Assembly: GCF_900100365.1 (NCBI RefSeq)
Contig: NZ_FNKU01000001.1
Coordinates: 2,480,001 to 2,544,000 of the forward strand
Length of the DNA: 64,000 bases
From: Pseudomonas cannabina
Lineage (GTDB): Bacteria > Pseudomonadota > Gammaproteobacteria > Pseudomonadales > Pseudomonadaceae
Direction: 5' to 3'
Shown here piece after piece: positions 10,616-20,461 of this stretch; within the stretch, counting starts at the first letter, position 1, and each line of letters opens with the position of its first letter. The translations under genes and the position numbers were made by a program. The notes under the pieces are model-generated. The model searched no databases and was not told the origin of the DNA. It was given only the letters and a program-made list of their open reading frames with translations.

Positions 10616-13447
10616 TTAAACAGTGAAGGCATCGCGCAGGAGTTTTTCCTGCTGCTCGGCGTGCATCGAAGCGTAGCCACAGGCTGGCGCGGCGGAGGCA
10701 TCACGACCGGCGTACTCAAGAACGAGTTCGCGTTTGTGGTTGCCCATGCTACGGCGCAGATGGTGCTGACTGCTGTACCAGGCGCCCTGGTTCATCGGTT
10801 CTTCCTGACACCAGACCACATGCTGCAGATTGGTATAAGGCGCGATGGTTTCCATCAAATCATCTTCAGGGAACGGGTACAGCTGCTCCAGACGCACGAT
10901 GGCAATGTCTTCACGACCTTCGGCACGGCGTTTTTCCAGCAGATCGTAGTAGACCTTGCCGCTGCACAGTACGAGACGCGTGACCTTGGTCGGATCGAGG
11001 GTATCGATTTCCGGAATGACGGTCTGGAACGAGCCTTCGGCCAGATCTTCAAGGGTCGAAACGGCGAGCTTGTGACGCAGCAGCGATTTCGGCGTCAGCA
11101 CGATCAGCGGCTTGCGCAGCGGACGGATAACCTGACGACGGAGCAAGTGGTAGATCTGCGCTGGCGTCGTCGGTACGCACACCTGAATGTTGTGCTCGGC
11201 ACACAATTGCAGGTAACGCTCGAGACGTGCCGAAGAGTGCTCCGGCCCCTGCCCTTCATAGCCGTGAGGCAAGAGCATGGTCAGACCGCACAGACGGCCC
11301 CACTTGTGCTCGCCGCTGGTAATGAACTGATCGACAACCACCTGGGCACCGTTGGCGAAATCGCCGAACTGCGCTTCCCAGATAACCAGTGCATCAGGCT
11401 GGGTGGTCGAGTAACCGTATTCAAACGCCAGCACCGCTTCTTCCGACAGAAACGAGTCGTACAGGTCGAAACGCGGCTGACCGGAATACAGGTTCTGCAA
11501 CGGAATGTAAGTGGTTGCGTCTTTCTGGTTGTGCAGAACAGCGTGACGGTGCGAGAACGTACCGCGGCCAATGTCCTGACCGGTCATGCGGATCGGGTGA
11601 CCTTCGAATGCCAGCGTGGCGTAAGCCATGGTTTCGGCGTAACCCCAGTTGATCGGCAAGCCACCGGCCTGCATCTTCTGACGGTCTTCGTAGATCTTCT
11701 GTACCTGACGCTGCACGACGAAACCTTCCGGCAGTTCCATCAGCTTGGCCGACAGTTCCTGCAGGGTTTTCAGATCGAAGCGGGTGTCATGACGCGCAGT
11801 CCAGGCGTGGCCCAGATACGGACGCCAGTCGACGAACAATTCCTTGTTCGGCTCCTTGACCAGGCTTTTCACCACGTGCAGGCCGTTATCCAGCGCACTG
11901 CGGTAGTCGTCGACCTTGGCCTGAACGCGGCCTTCGTCGAGGACGCCGGTCTTGATCAGATGCTCGGCATACAGCTCACGGGTGGTGCGCTGCTTGGTGA
12001 TCTGCTGGTACATCAGAGGCTGAGTGCCGCTAGGCTCGTCGGCTTCGTTGTGACCGCGACGACGGTAGCAGACCAGATCGATGACGATGTCCCGCTTGAA
12101 CTGCATGCGGTAATCGATCGCCAGCTGGGTAACGAACATCACGGCTTCCGGATCATCACCATTTACATGAAGAATCGGCGCCTGAATCATCTTGGCAACG
12201 TCGGTGGCGTACTCAGTGGAGCGCGAGTCCAACGGGTTGCTGATGGTGAAACCCACCTGGTTGTTGATGACGATGTGGATCGTGCCGCCCGTCTTGAAGC
12301 CGCGAGTCTGCGACATCTGGAAGGTTTCCATGACCACGCCCTGGCCGGCAAACGCCGCGTCGCCGTGGAGGGAAATAGGCAGAACCTTGTCGCCATTCGG
12401 ATCGTTGCGACGATCCTGACGCGCACGTACCGAACCCTCGACCACAGGAGAAACGATCTCCAGGTGAGACGGGTTGAAGGCCATGGCCAGGTGAACTTCA
12501 CCGCCTGCGGTCATGACGTTGGAAGAGAAGCCCTGGTGGTATTTGACGTCACCGGAACCCAGTTCCACTTTCTTCTTGCCTTCGAACTCGTCGAACAGGT
12601 CGCGCGGGTTCTTGCCGAAGGTGTTGACCAGCACGTTCAGACGGCCACGGTGGGCCATGCCGATCACGACTTCCTTGGTGCCATAGGACCCGGAACGCTG
12701 AATCAGCTCGTCGAGCATCGGAATCAGGCTTTCGCCGCCTTCCAGACCAAAACGCTTGGTACCCGGGTATTTGGTGCCCAGGTATTTCTCGAGACCTTCC
12801 GCCGCGGTGACGCGCTCCAGCAGGTGGCTCTGGATGTCAGCCGAAAACGTCGGACGGCCGCGAACACTTTCCAGACGCTGCATGAACCAGTTGCGCTGCT
12901 CGGAATCCACGATGTGCGTGAACTCGGAGCCGATGGTGCGACAATATGTCTGCTGCAACGCTTCATGAATTTCGCGTAGGCTCGCTTCCTCTTTGCCAAT
13001 GAACAAGTCACCGGCGCGGAAAGTCGTGTCCAGATCGGCATTGGTCAAGCCGTAATGGTTTATCGACAGGTCAGCAGGCGCAGGTCGCTGCCACAGGCCC
13101 AGCGGATCGAGCTGAGCAGCCTGGTGGCCACGCATCCGATAAGCCTGGATCAGTCGCAGCACTTCAACCTGCTTCTTTTCGTGCTCGCTGCTCACACTAC
13201 CGGCGGAGACCGGCTGAGCGCGGCGCTGGTTTTTGGCCAGCAACACGAAATGATCGCGAATAGTCGAGTGCGATACATCAGTGGCAGAGCTGCCGTCTGC
13301 TGGCAACTTCTGAAAGTAGGTGCGCCATTCTTCTGGCACAGCGTTAGGGTCGTGCAGGTAGAGCTCATAGAGCTCTTCCACATAGGCAGCGTTACCACCG
13401 GATAGGTGGGCACTGTTCCACATGCGCTGCATCACGCTTTCTTGCAT
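10616..13447 (-). CDS. sucA: 2-oxoglutarate dehydrogenase E1 component
   Basis: 943 residues, the thiamine-diphosphate decarboxylase that transfers the succinyl group to the SucB lipoyl arm. Characteristic segments in order: the N-terminal [20 protein letters not shown] that contacts E2, the active-site region [26 protein letters not shown], and HNEADEPS. The C-terminal transketolase-like part includes [13 protein letters not shown] and [21 protein letters not shown]. It lies 260 bp after sdhB on the same strand; that spacer shows a GC-rich hairpin (about 13642-13670) without a U-run. Confidence 0.98.
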   Translation of the reverse strand: MQESVMQRMWNSAHLSGGNAAYVEELYELYLHDPNAVPEEWRTYFQKLPADGSSATDVSHSTIRDHFVLLAKNQRRAQPVSAGSVSSEHEKKQVEVLRLIQAYRMRGHQAAQLDPLGLWQRPAPADLSINHYGLTNADLDTTFRAGDLFIGKEEASLREIHEALQQTYCRTIGSEFTHIVDSEQRNWFMQRLESVRGRPTFSADIQSHLLERVTAAEGLEKYLGTKYPGTKRFGLEGGESLIPMLDELIQRSGSYGTKEVVIGMAHRGRLNVLVNTFGKNPRDLFDEFEGKKKVELGSGDVKYHQGFSSNVMTAGGEVHLAMAFNPSHLEIVSPVVEGSVRARQDRRNDPNGDKVLPISLHGDAAFAGQGVVMETFQMSQTRGFKTGGTIHIVINNQVGFTISNPLDSRSTEYATDVAKMIQAPILHVNGDDPEAVMFVTQLAIDYRMQFKRDIVIDLVCYRRRGHNEADEPSGTQPLMYQQITKQRTTRELYAEHLIKTGVLDEGRVQAKVDDYRSALDNGLHVVKSLVKEPNKELFVDWRPYLGHAWTARHDTRFDLKTLQELSAKLMELPEGFVVQRQVQKIYEDRQKMQAGGLPINWGYAETMAYATLAFEGHPIRMTGQDIGRGTFSHRHAVLHNQKDATTYIPLQNLYSGQPRFDLYDSFLSEEAVLAFEYGYSTTQPDALVIWEAQFGDFANGAQVVVDQFITSGEHKWGRLCGLTMLLPHGYEGQGPEHSSARLERYLQLCAEHNIQVCVPTTPAQIYHLLRRQVIRPLRKPLIVLTPKSLLRHKLAVSTLEDLAEGSFQTVIPEIDTLDPTKVTRLVLCSGKVYYDLLEKRRAEGREDIAIVRLEQLYPFPEDDLMETIAPYTNLQHVVWCQEEPMNQGAWYSSQHHLRRSMGNHKRELVLEYAGRDASAAPACGYASMHAEQQEKLLRDAFTV

Positions 13448-13707
13448 GCTTGGTCACCCTCGGTAAGGGGACACCACCGGCGCAGACACCAGAGCAAATC
13501 CTGAAATAGTCGTGTGCAGCGACTGTATCAAGTCACCAGGGATCACGCAGATAGTCCGGGTACCAGCCCGGATGCCCCTGCTGGTCTCATTTCTTCAAAA
13601 TAAGAGCCGCAGCTTTGCAAGCTACTGCTCAGGTTAAAACTACGGCGCCGGTTGAAGCCTGCGCCGCAGCCACTTCAGTGCAACGGTGTAACAGATAAAG
13701 CGATAAA

Positions 13708-14412
13708 TCAGACGCCGTTTTGCAACAACATGTTGCGCACGTGACCGATAGCCTTGGTTGGGTTAAGGCCTTTCGGGCAAACGTTGACGCAGTTCATGAT
13801 GCCGCGGCAGCGGAATACGCTGAACGGATCGTCGAGCGAAGCCAGACGTTCACTGGTGCGGGTGTCACGACTGTCAGCCAGAAAACGATAGGCTTGCAGC
13901 AGAGCAGCCGGGCCCAGGAACTTGTCGGGGTTCCACCAGAAGGACGGGCAGGAAGTCGAGCAGCAAGCGCACAGGATGCACTCGTATAGACCATCGAGCT
14001 TTTCGCGCTCTTCCGGCGTTTGCAGACGTTCGATGGCCGGGGCCGGCGTGTCATTCTGCAGGAACGGCTTCACCTTCTCGTACTGCTTGTAGAAGATGCT
14101 CATATCGACGACCAGGTCACGAATGACTGGCAAGCCCGGCAACGGACGTACGATCAGCTTGCCCTTGGCAACCACGGCAGACAGCGGCGTGATGCAGGCC
14201 AAGCCGTTCTTGCCGTTGATGTTCATGCCATCGGAACCGCACACACCTTCACGGCATGAGCGACGGTACGAGAACCCTTGATCCTGTTCTTTGACCAGGG
14301 CCAGCACGTCCAGCACCATCAGGTCCTTGCCGCCGGTATCGACCTGAAACTCCTGCATGAACGGCGCAGCGTCCTGCTCGGGGTTGTAACGATAAACACT
14401 GACTTGCAACAT
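13708..14412 (-). CDS. sdhB: Succinate dehydrogenase iron-sulfur subunit
   Basis: 234 residues from ATG at 14412, preceded by a good ribosome site (AAGGGTGG). A GTG three codons earlier is possible but less likely. The [2Fe-2S] ligands are Cys53, Cys58, Asp61 and Cys73 in RSCREGVCGSDGMN and GLAC. The [4Fe-4S] and [3Fe-4S] ligands are in CILCACCSTSCPSFWW and CRGIMNCVNVCPKGL. It passes electrons from the FAD of SdhA to quinone at SdhCD. It is the last gene of sdhCDAB. Confidence 0.98.
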   Translation of the reverse strand: MLQVSVYRYNPEQDAAPFMQEFQVDTGGKDLMVLDVLALVKEQDQGFSYRRSCREGVCGSDGMNINGKNGLACITPLSAVVAKGKLIVRPLPGLPVIRDLVVDMSIFYKQYEKVKPFLQNDTPAPAIERLQTPEEREKLDGLYECILCACCSTSCPSFWWNPDKFLGPAALLQAYRFLADSRDTRTSERLASLDDPFSVFRCRGIMNCVNVCPKGLNPTKAIGHVRNMLLQNGV

Positions 14413-14423
14413 ATCGGCCACCC

Positions 14424-16196
14424 TTAATAAGTCCGAATCTTGGGTTCAAAAGTCGGGACGGTTTTCGGCGAGAAGTTCACGGCACGCTTGGTTACGCGCT
14501 TGTCACCCGGGAAATACAGGGTGTGGCACAACCAGTTTTCGTCGTCGCGATCTTCAAAGTCTTCACGGGCGTGAGCGCCGCGGGACTCTTTACGATGTTC
14601 TGCTGCGATTGCCGTCGCTTCGGCAACCTCCAGCAGGTTTTGCAGTTCAAGCGCTTCGATACGGGCAGTGTTGAATGCCTGACTCTTGTCGTTGATCTTG
14701 ACGTTGGCGATGCGACCACGCAGGTCGGCCAGCTGGGCAATACCCTTCTGCATGTATTCGCCAGTACGGAACACACCGAAGTAGTTCTGCATGCAGCTCT
14801 GCAGCTCTTTGCGCAGCGATGCAACATCTTCACCGGTGGTGCGCTCGTTCAGACCGGCAAGGCGTGCGAGAGCAGCATCGATGTCGGACTGGGAAGCGCG
14901 GGCATAATCAACACCCTCGCGCAACGCCTGCTCCAGGTGGATACCGGCGGCACGGCCGAACACCACCAGATCGAGCAACGAATTGCCGCCCAGACGGTTG
15001 GCACCGTGAACCGATACGCAAGCCACTTCACCTACCGCGAACAGACCCGGGATGATCTGGTCGATGCCAGCCGCATCCTGAGTGATCGCCTGACCATGAA
15101 TGTTGGTAGCGACACCACCCATCATGTAGTGGCAGGTAGGTACGACCGGAATCGGCGCGGTGGCCGGGTCGACGTGGGCGAAGGTCTTGGACAGTTCCAT
15201 GATGCCTGGCAGGCGGCTGTGCAGGACTTCCTCACCCAGGTGATCGAGTTTGAGCATCACGTGGTCGCCATCAGGACCACAACCGTTACCGGCAATGATT
15301 TCCTTGACCATGGAGCGCGCAACCACGTCACGACCGGCAAGGTCCTTGGCGTTCGGAGCATAACGCTCCATGAAACGCTCGCCGTGCTTGTTGATCAGGT
15401 AACCGCCTTCACCGCGGCAACCTTCGGTGACCAGTACACCTGCGCCAGCGATGCCGGTCGGGTGGAACTGCCACATCTCGATGTCCTGAACCGGCACGCC
15501 AGCCCGCAGCGCCATGCCGATACCATCGCCGGTGTTGATCAGGGCGTTGGTGGTGGACGAGTAGATGCGACCTGCACCGCCGGTTGCCAGCACGGTAGCG
15601 TTGGCGCGGATGTAGGAGGTTTCACCGGTTTCAATGCAGATGGCGATGATGCCGACGAAGGCGCCATCCTGGTTCTTGACCAGATCCACTGCGTAGTATT
15701 CGTTGAGGAATACGGTGCCGGCCTTGAGGTTGGCCTGGTACAGCGTGTGCAGCAGCGCGTGACCGGTACGGTCGGCGGCAGCACAGGTACGTGCAGCCTG
15801 ACCGCCCTTGCCGAAGTCCTTGGACTGACCACCGAACGGACGCTGATAGATGCGACCCTGCTCGGTACGGGAAAACGGCAGGCCCATATGCTCGAGCTCG
15901 AAGACCGCTTCCGGACCTACGGAGCACATGTACTCGATAGCGTCCTGGTCACCGATATAGTCGGAACCCTTGACGGTATCGTACATGTGCCAGCGCCAGT
16001 CATCGTTCGGATCGGCCGAAGCGATTGCGCAGGTGATGCCACCTTGAGCTGATACTGTGTGCGAACGGGTCGGGAAAACCTTGGTGACCACGGCAGTCCT
16101 GTGACCGCCTTGAGCCAGTTGCAGCGCAGCGCGCATGCCGGCACCGCCACCACCAATGATGATGGCGTCGTAAGAAAGCGCATTAATATTAGCCAT
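14424..16196 (-). CDS. sdhA: Succinate dehydrogenase flavoprotein subunit
   Basis: 590 residues, the catalytic subunit oxidising succinate to fumarate on the cytoplasmic face of the inner membrane. The N-terminal FAD motif is [15 protein letters not shown] (11-25), and the covalent FAD histidine is His46 in [13 protein letters not shown]. The active-site regions [34 protein letters not shown] and [13 protein letters not shown] are present. The gene sits 3 bp after sdhD and 11 bp before sdhB. Confidence 0.98.
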   Translation of the reverse strand: MANINALSYDAIIIGGGGAGMRAALQLAQGGHRTAVVTKVFPTRSHTVSAQGGITCAIASADPNDDWRWHMYDTVKGSDYIGDQDAIEYMCSVGPEAVFELEHMGLPFSRTEQGRIYQRPFGGQSKDFGKGGQAARTCAAADRTGHALLHTLYQANLKAGTVFLNEYYAVDLVKNQDGAFVGIIAICIETGETSYIRANATVLATGGAGRIYSSTTNALINTGDGIGMALRAGVPVQDIEMWQFHPTGIAGAGVLVTEGCRGEGGYLINKHGERFMERYAPNAKDLAGRDVVARSMVKEIIAGNGCGPDGDHVMLKLDHLGEEVLHSRLPGIMELSKTFAHVDPATAPIPVVPTCHYMMGGVATNIHGQAITQDAAGIDQIIPGLFAVGEVACVSVHGANRLGGNSLLDLVVFGRAAGIHLEQALREGVDYARASQSDIDAALARLAGLNERTTGEDVASLRKELQSCMQNYFGVFRTGEYMQKGIAQLADLRGRIANVKINDKSQAFNTARIEALELQNLLEVAEATAIAAEHRKESRGAHAREDFEDRDDENWLCHTLYFPGDKRVTKRAVNFSPKTVPTFEPKIRTY

Positions 16197-16199
16197 GGA

Positions 16200-16568
16200 T
16201 CAGATACCCCAAAGAATCTGCACGCCCCAGACGAAGTAAGCGAACATCAGAACGCCGCATACTGCCTGGAACAGGAAACGTACTACAGTGGCGGACTTAC
16301 CTAGCGCCATTGGCGTCAGGTAGTCGGTCGCGATGGTCCACATGCCGACCCAGGCGTGAGCGCCAAGGGCAACGAGTGCCAGCAGACTGAAGATACGCAT
16401 TCCGTTGTGGGCGAACAGATCATGCCATTGGGCGTAACTCAGACCCGGATGAAAGACCATGTATCCGATCAGGAATATGAAATAAGCCGCGAGCACGACG
16501 GCGGAAACGCGTTGCGCCATCCAGTCGTAGAGACCCGAACGCGACAGGTTCGTGACGTTGGTTACCAT
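16200..16568 (-). CDS. sdhD: Succinate dehydrogenase membrane anchor subunit
   Basis: 122 residues with three transmembrane helices. It starts MVTNVTNLSRSGLYDWMAQRVSAVV, the usual pseudomonad SdhD N-terminus; an in-frame ATG two codons upstream (16574) also exists. AHAWVGMWTIATDYL in the middle helix contains the conserved heme/quinone region. The ATG overlaps the sdhC stop by 7 bases, so the two membrane anchors are translationally coupled. Confidence 0.95.
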   Translation of the reverse strand: MVTNVTNLSRSGLYDWMAQRVSAVVLAAYFIFLIGYMVFHPGLSYAQWHDLFAHNGMRIFSLLALVALGAHAWVGMWTIATDYLTPMALGKSATVVRFLFQAVCGVLMFAYFVWGVQILWGI

Positions 16569-16936
16569 ATCCATACTCCCGCCAGAAGAATCAGTACCAC
16601 GGAAACCGCGATAACGATTTTGGAGCCCAGCTTGCCGCCTTCGAGCGTCTCGCCTACCCCGGTGTCCATGATCAGGTGACGGATACCGGCCACCATGTGG
16701 TACAGCAGGGCAGACAGAAGTCCCCAGATGATCAGCTTGGCCAGCGGGCTGGTCATGTACGCCTTGACTTCACCAAACCCTTCTTCGGAGGCCAGCGACT
16801 TGTCCATTGCATACAGCATGATTGCAATACCGACAAAGAGGATGACACCGGAGATGCGGTGAAGGATGGACGTGTAAGCGGTGACTGGGAGCTTGATGGT
16901 CCTTAGGTCTAGATTTACAGGTCGTTGGCTATTCAC
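16562..16936 (-). CDS. sdhC: Succinate dehydrogenase cytochrome b556 subunit
   Basis: 124 residues, three transmembrane helices. With SdhD it anchors SdhAB and binds heme b and ubiquinone. HRISGVILF at the first helix and YHMVAGIRHLIMD at the second are signatures; His80 corresponds to the E. coli SdhC heme ligand His84. The start used is GTG at 16936 (MNSQRPVNLDLRT). An in-frame TGA lies four codons upstream. A second GTG followed by seven As at 16949 is one base out of frame. It is first in the sdh operon, about 130 nt after a strong promoter. Confidence 0.93.
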   Translation of the reverse strand: MNSQRPVNLDLRTIKLPVTAYTSILHRISGVILFVGIAIMLYAMDKSLASEEGFGEVKAYMTSPLAKLIIWGLLSALLYHMVAGIRHLIMDTGVGETLEGGKLGSKIVIAVSVVLILLAGVWIW

Positions 16937-17069
16937 GGCTTTTTTTCACACTGAAGAGCCCCTAACAATCAGGGCAAGTTGTTGGGAAGTGCACTGGTCA
17001 GGTACCCACCACCCAGGAAGTGACGACCCCCTTGAAACAGGCCAAAAAGCCTCTGGCGGTCGGACGCCG

Positions 17070-17098
17070 AGTATAGACAGTTAGGGCGCTAATGACAA
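17070..17098 (-). promoter_or_regulatory. Sigma-70 promoter of sdhCDAB
   Basis: TTGTCA (17098-17093), 17-nt spacer, TATACT (17075-17070) on the minus strand. This predicts a leader of about 125 nt before the sdhC GTG. With the gltA promoter it accounts for the 362-bp divergent gap 16937-17298, in which I see no gene. Confidence 0.8.
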
Positions 17099-17212
17099 CG
17101 CGCAGACTTACCGCCAATGGCGCATTGCGCTACCGGGACAAAAGGCGTAAACGGCAGGAAACGGCTTCGAAAATCCACGGCCAGGGCCTTGCGGAACACG
17201 ACTTTAGGCAAA

Positions 17213-17240
17213 TTGACTTTAGAATTTATCTCACTATAGT
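17213..17240 (+). promoter_or_regulatory. Sigma-70 promoter of gltA
   Basis: TTGACT (17213-17218), 16-nt spacer, TATAGT (17235-17240). Predicted start near 17247, leader about 52 nt, with the ribosome site TAGGAGG just before the gltA ATG. Confidence 0.75.
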
Positions 17241-17298
17241 GATGCGGGCCCTGCGTGGGGGGCCTGTCTGATGATTTGAAGCATAAATAGGAGGCCAC

Positions 17299-18588
17299 AT
17301 GGCTGACAAAAAAGCGCAGTTGATCATCGAGGGCGCTGCCCCCGTCGAGCTGCCAATTCTGACGGGTACAGTCGGTCCGGACGTGATCGACGTACGCGGT
17401 CTTACCGCCACCGGCCGCTTCACATTTGACCCTGGCTTCATGTCCACGGCATCTTGCGAGTCGAAGATCACCTACATCGATGGTGATAACGGAATCCTGC
17501 TTCATCGCGGCTACCCGATCGAACAACTGGCCGAGCAGTCCGACTACCTGGAAACCTGCTACCTGCTGCTCAATGGCGAACTGCCAACTGCCGAGCAGAA
17601 AGCCCAGTTCGTCGCCGTGGTCAAGAACCACACGATGGTCCACGAACAGCTCAAGACCTTTTTCAACGGTTTTCGCCGTGATGCCCACCCGATGGCCGTC
17701 ATGTGTGGCGTCGTCGGCGCCCTGTCGGCGTTCTATCACGACTCGCTGGACATCAATAACCCGCAACACCGCGAAATCTCCGCCGTGCGCCTGGTTGCCA
17801 AGATGCCGACCCTGGCAGCGATGGTTTACAAGTACTCCATGGGCCAGCCCATGATGTACCCGCGTAATGACCTCAGCTACGCCGAAAACTTCCTGCACAT
17901 GATGTTCAACACCCCGTGCGAGATCAAACCGATCAGCCCGGTGCTGGCCAAGGCGATGGACAAGATCTTCATCCTCCACGCCGATCACGAACAGAATGCG
18001 TCGACTTCCACCGTGCGCATGGCAGGCTCCTCGGGTGCCAACCCGTTCGCCTGCATCGCCGCCGGTATCGCAGCGCTCTGGGGCCCTGCTCACGGCGGCG
18101 CCAACGAGGCCGTGCTGACCATGCTCGATGAAATTGGCGATGTGTCGAACATCGACACGTTCATCGCCAAGGCCAAGGACAAGAACGATCCGTTCAAGCT
18201 AATGGGCTTTGGCCATCGCGTTTACAAGAATCGCGACCCACGTGCCACTGTGATGAAGCAGACCTGCGACGAAGTACTCAAGGAACTGGGCATCACCAAC
18301 GATCCTCAGCTCGAACTGGCCATGCGCCTCGAGGAGATCGCCCTCACCGACCCGTACTTCATCGAACGTTCGCTGTACCCGAACGTCGACTTCTACTCGG
18401 GCATCATTCTCAAAGCGATCGGCATCCCGACCAGCATGTTCACCGTGATCTTCGCCCTGGCGCGGACTGTCGGCTGGATTTCGCACTGGAAGGAAATGCT
18501 CTCCAGCCCCTACAAGATCGGTCGCCCGCGCCAGCTCTACACCGGCGATGTACAGCGTGACATCGTCCCGCTGCAAGATCGCAAGTAA
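17299..18588 (+). CDS. gltA: Citrate synthase, type II
   Basis: 429 residues, condensing acetyl-CoA and oxaloacetate. The length and N-terminal domain fit the hexameric, NADH-sensitive type II enzyme of Gram-negative bacteria. Catalytic segments are present: [20 protein letters not shown] (first catalytic His), [14 protein letters not shown] (second His and substrate Arg) and the Asp in [13 protein letters not shown]. The strong ribosome site TAGGAGG precedes the ATG. It is divergent from sdhCDAB, giving a paired TCA promoter region, and ends at a hairpin terminator shared with the next, convergent gene. Confidence 0.98.
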   Translation: MADKKAQLIIEGAAPVELPILTGTVGPDVIDVRGLTATGRFTFDPGFMSTASCESKITYIDGDNGILLHRGYPIEQLAEQSDYLETCYLLLNGELPTAEQKAQFVAVVKNHTMVHEQLKTFFNGFRRDAHPMAVMCGVVGALSAFYHDSLDINNPQHREISAVRLVAKMPTLAAMVYKYSMGQPMMYPRNDLSYAENFLHMMFNTPCEIKPISPVLAKAMDKIFILHADHEQNASTSTVRMAGSSGANPFACIAAGIAALWGPAHGGANEAVLTMLDEIGDVSNIDTFIAKAKDKNDPFKLMGFGHRVYKNRDPRATVMKQTCDEVLKELGITNDPQLELAMRLEEIALTDPYFIERSLYPNVDFYSGIILKAIGIPTSMFTVIFALARTVGWISHWKEMLSSPYKIGRPRQLYTGDVQRDIVPLQDRK

Positions 18589-18624
18589 GCGACACGCAAA
18601 AACCAGGTAAGCGACACACAAAAA
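18585..18624. repeat. Short direct duplication spanning the gltA stop
   Basis: GTAAGCGACACGCAAAAA (18585-18602) is repeated with one change as GTAAGCGACACACAAAAA at 18607-18624. The first copy includes the gltA TAA. Confidence 0.7.
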
Positions 18625-18651
18625 AGGGCTGCCCATCAGGCAGCCCTTTTT
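18621..18651. terminator. Bidirectional terminator between gltA and the START-domain gene
   Basis: Thirteen-bp stem AAAAAGGGCTGCC / GGCAGCCCTTTTT with loop CATCA, giving U-runs on both strands. Confidence 0.92.
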
Positions 18652-18666
18652 TTGTACCGTGTCGAA

Positions 18667-19272
18667 TTACTGCGCAGCCCGCTCTCTGAGCGCCTTCAGC
18701 GTATTGAACGGCGCATCGACGACAAACTTGTTGGCAATCATCGACGGCACGCTGCCACCTGGCTCGGTGTGGGCCTGATAGGTCACTTCAGTCTGATTCG
18801 GGCCTTTGGGCACCATTTTCCAAAAGCCTTTCACCTCGGCAACACGCACAAAGCCTTTTTCTTCAGGAAGGTATTTGGGCTGCCCTTCGAGATTTCGGGT
18901 CACACTGCCATCAGCGCCTTCCTGGGTCGTGATCAGCAGCACGGAATCACGCGGCGTTACCGGCCACGGGGTGTTGAACTGACTGTAGGTCCAGGTCTTG
19001 TCACCTTCATGCTTGAGCACTTTCTGCAATTTGCACTCATGAATCCAGGCACAGGCGCCTGTCACATCCTCTTGCAGCGCGCGCAACTTGCCGACGCTGG
19101 CATTAATCGTGGCGACGCCGCGATAGGCCTTGTAATCGGACCCGGGTATATCGCTCAACGAAACCTTGATACCGTCCTCGTCCTTGGCGACCTTCCAGTC
19201 TTCAGCCTGCGCCACCCCGGCAAGCATTACGGTCAATCCACAAGCAATGGCAGTGCGATACAGCGAACTCAT
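18667..19272 (-). CDS. START-domain lipid-binding-like periplasmic protein
   Basis: 201 residues from ATG at 19272, where a signal peptide begins (MSSLYRTAIACGLTVMLAGVAQA, cleavage after AQA). The rest is a single START/SRPBCC fold: EDWKVAKDEDGIKVSLSDIPGSDYKAYRG, WIHECKLQKVLKHEGD, YSQFNTPWPVTPRDSVLL and a C-terminal long helix. Members of this family in pseudomonads are uncharacterised; a hydrophobic ligand in the periplasm is inferred from the fold. An upstream in-frame ATG at 19338 would put the signal peptide inside the protein and is rejected. Confidence 0.85.
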   Translation of the reverse strand: MSSLYRTAIACGLTVMLAGVAQAEDWKVAKDEDGIKVSLSDIPGSDYKAYRGVATINASVGKLRALQEDVTGACAWIHECKLQKVLKHEGDKTWTYSQFNTPWPVTPRDSVLLITTQEGADGSVTRNLEGQPKYLPEEKGFVRVAEVKGFWKMVPKGPNQTEVTYQAHTEPGGSVPSMIANKFVVDAPFNTLKALRERAAQ

Positions 19273-19342
19273 TGTTTTATTCCTTGTTTGAAGTTCCGAC
19301 AAATGATGCTCCGACAAAACGCTTGCGCTCAAAATCACCTTT

Positions 19343-19600
19343 TCAGACTACCGCAGTAGCTTTTTCCCACCAGCCAATCAGGCGAATCGCATCAGCCTGA
19401 TCAGCGCCACAAACATCAGCCGCGGCCTTGAATTGACTGCAGACCGCGGGGCGCTCAGGCTTGCCGAACAAGGCACACAACAACTCGAGCGACAGGTGCA
19501 GGCAACGCTCTCCTGCAGGCTTTCCGTGCGGCATACCGGGGATGGCAGACGTGATGGAAGGCGCGATGCAACACGCACCACACTCTGAACGGCAGTCCAT
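19343..19600 (-). CDS. YkgJ-family cysteine cluster protein
   Basis: 85 residues with the YkgJ signature CRSECGACCIAPSITSAIPGMPHGKPAGERC, in which the spaced cysteines would bind zinc or an iron-sulfur cluster. Two more cysteines follow (LLCALF, VCSQFKAAADVCG). The family is widespread and uncharacterised. It ends 70 bp before the START-domain gene and may be cotranscribed with it. Confidence 0.85.
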   Translation of the reverse strand: MDCRSECGACCIAPSITSAIPGMPHGKPAGERCLHLSLELLCALFGKPERPAVCSQFKAAADVCGADQADAIRLIGWWEKATAVV

Positions 19601-19694
19601 GACCCGACACCTTTGAAGAGAAAATGAAAAAGAGCACGGATATTAACCGCGGAAATACTCGTTTGAAAATGCCGTATCGGACGATCAGCAGGGC

Positions 19695-20348
19695 TTACTG
19701 CTTGAACTTGAAATCCAGAGCAGCACCCTCGACATCGCGACGATTGTCGTTGCGCATCTGCAGTTGCATTTCATTGGTCAGCAATCGACCTTCAAGCTCG
19801 AACGGACTGCCACCGGGCGAATCGCCAAACATCTGTGGCAACAATGGCTTGTGCTTATTGGTGATAACCTTGGCTGGCGGGTCCAGCTCCTTGACCAGTT
19901 CAGGCGGCAGACTCAGGTCCAGTCTGGGCGATTTTATCCGCACATCCTTGGCGCTGGGCTCCTTGGCGGCCTTGCGATTGCTGGCGCTGGTCTCGCGTTT
20001 GCTCGCGGCAGTCTTCGCCAAAGTCGCTTTGGACGTCGGCTTGGCAGCACTGGAGGCTGGCGCCTTGTTGATCTGAGCGGCTGAAGGGGCGTTCTGCTCT
20101 TTGCCGACCACCACAGGCACCACAGGGACACCCGGCATCAGCTCATGCATGGAGTCGGGCACTTTCGGCAACACTGTCTCGGCTACGGACGTCTGGACAG
20201 CAGGCTCAACCTCTTTCACCGCCGCCTTGGGTAACACAGGCGCAGGCGCGACAGCCTCGGTTTTAGGCTTGGGCACGGGCGTCTGCTGAGCATCACAACC
20301 GCTCAGCACAACGAGGACCAACAATCCGAAACAACGAAACGCATTCAT
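19695..20348 (-). CDS. Hypothetical Pro/Lys/Ala-rich lipoprotein
   Basis: 217 residues. The signal peptide ends in the lipobox LSGC, acylated Cys18. The mature N-terminal two thirds are low complexity (Ala, Pro, Lys, Val) and probably unstructured. The C-terminal third (SPRLDLSLPPELVKELDP through GRLLTNEMQLQMRND) is more ordered and likely the conserved part. No enzyme motif is seen. It lies downstream of the MocR regulator on the same strand, 113 bp away. Function unknown. Confidence 0.8.
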   Translation of the reverse strand: MNAFRCFGLLVLVVLSGCDAQQTPVPKPKTEAVAPAPVLPKAAVKEVEPAVQTSVAETVLPKVPDSMHELMPGVPVVPVVVGKEQNAPSAAQINKAPASSAAKPTSKATLAKTAASKRETSASNRKAAKEPSAKDVRIKSPRLDLSLPPELVKELDPPAKVITNKHKPLLPQMFGDSPGGSPFELEGRLLTNEMQLQMRNDNRRDVEGAALDFKFKQ

Positions 20349-20461
20349 AGGCAGACATCAGACAAGACAGTGGCAAAGCCGGGAAGAAACATATGCTGTC
20401 CTTTTGAGGCCACGCTGACAAGGCAAGAGTTCCGATTAATTGACAAAAAAGCGCGTTCCGC

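Noticed and set aside
10661-12979. A 772-codon open frame on the plus strand across sucA
   Set aside because: It is exactly antisense to the well-supported sucA, has no domain I recognise and reflects high GC at third codon positions. Similar antisense frames over lpd, sucB, sdhA, gltA, leuC and uvrB are rejected for the same reason.
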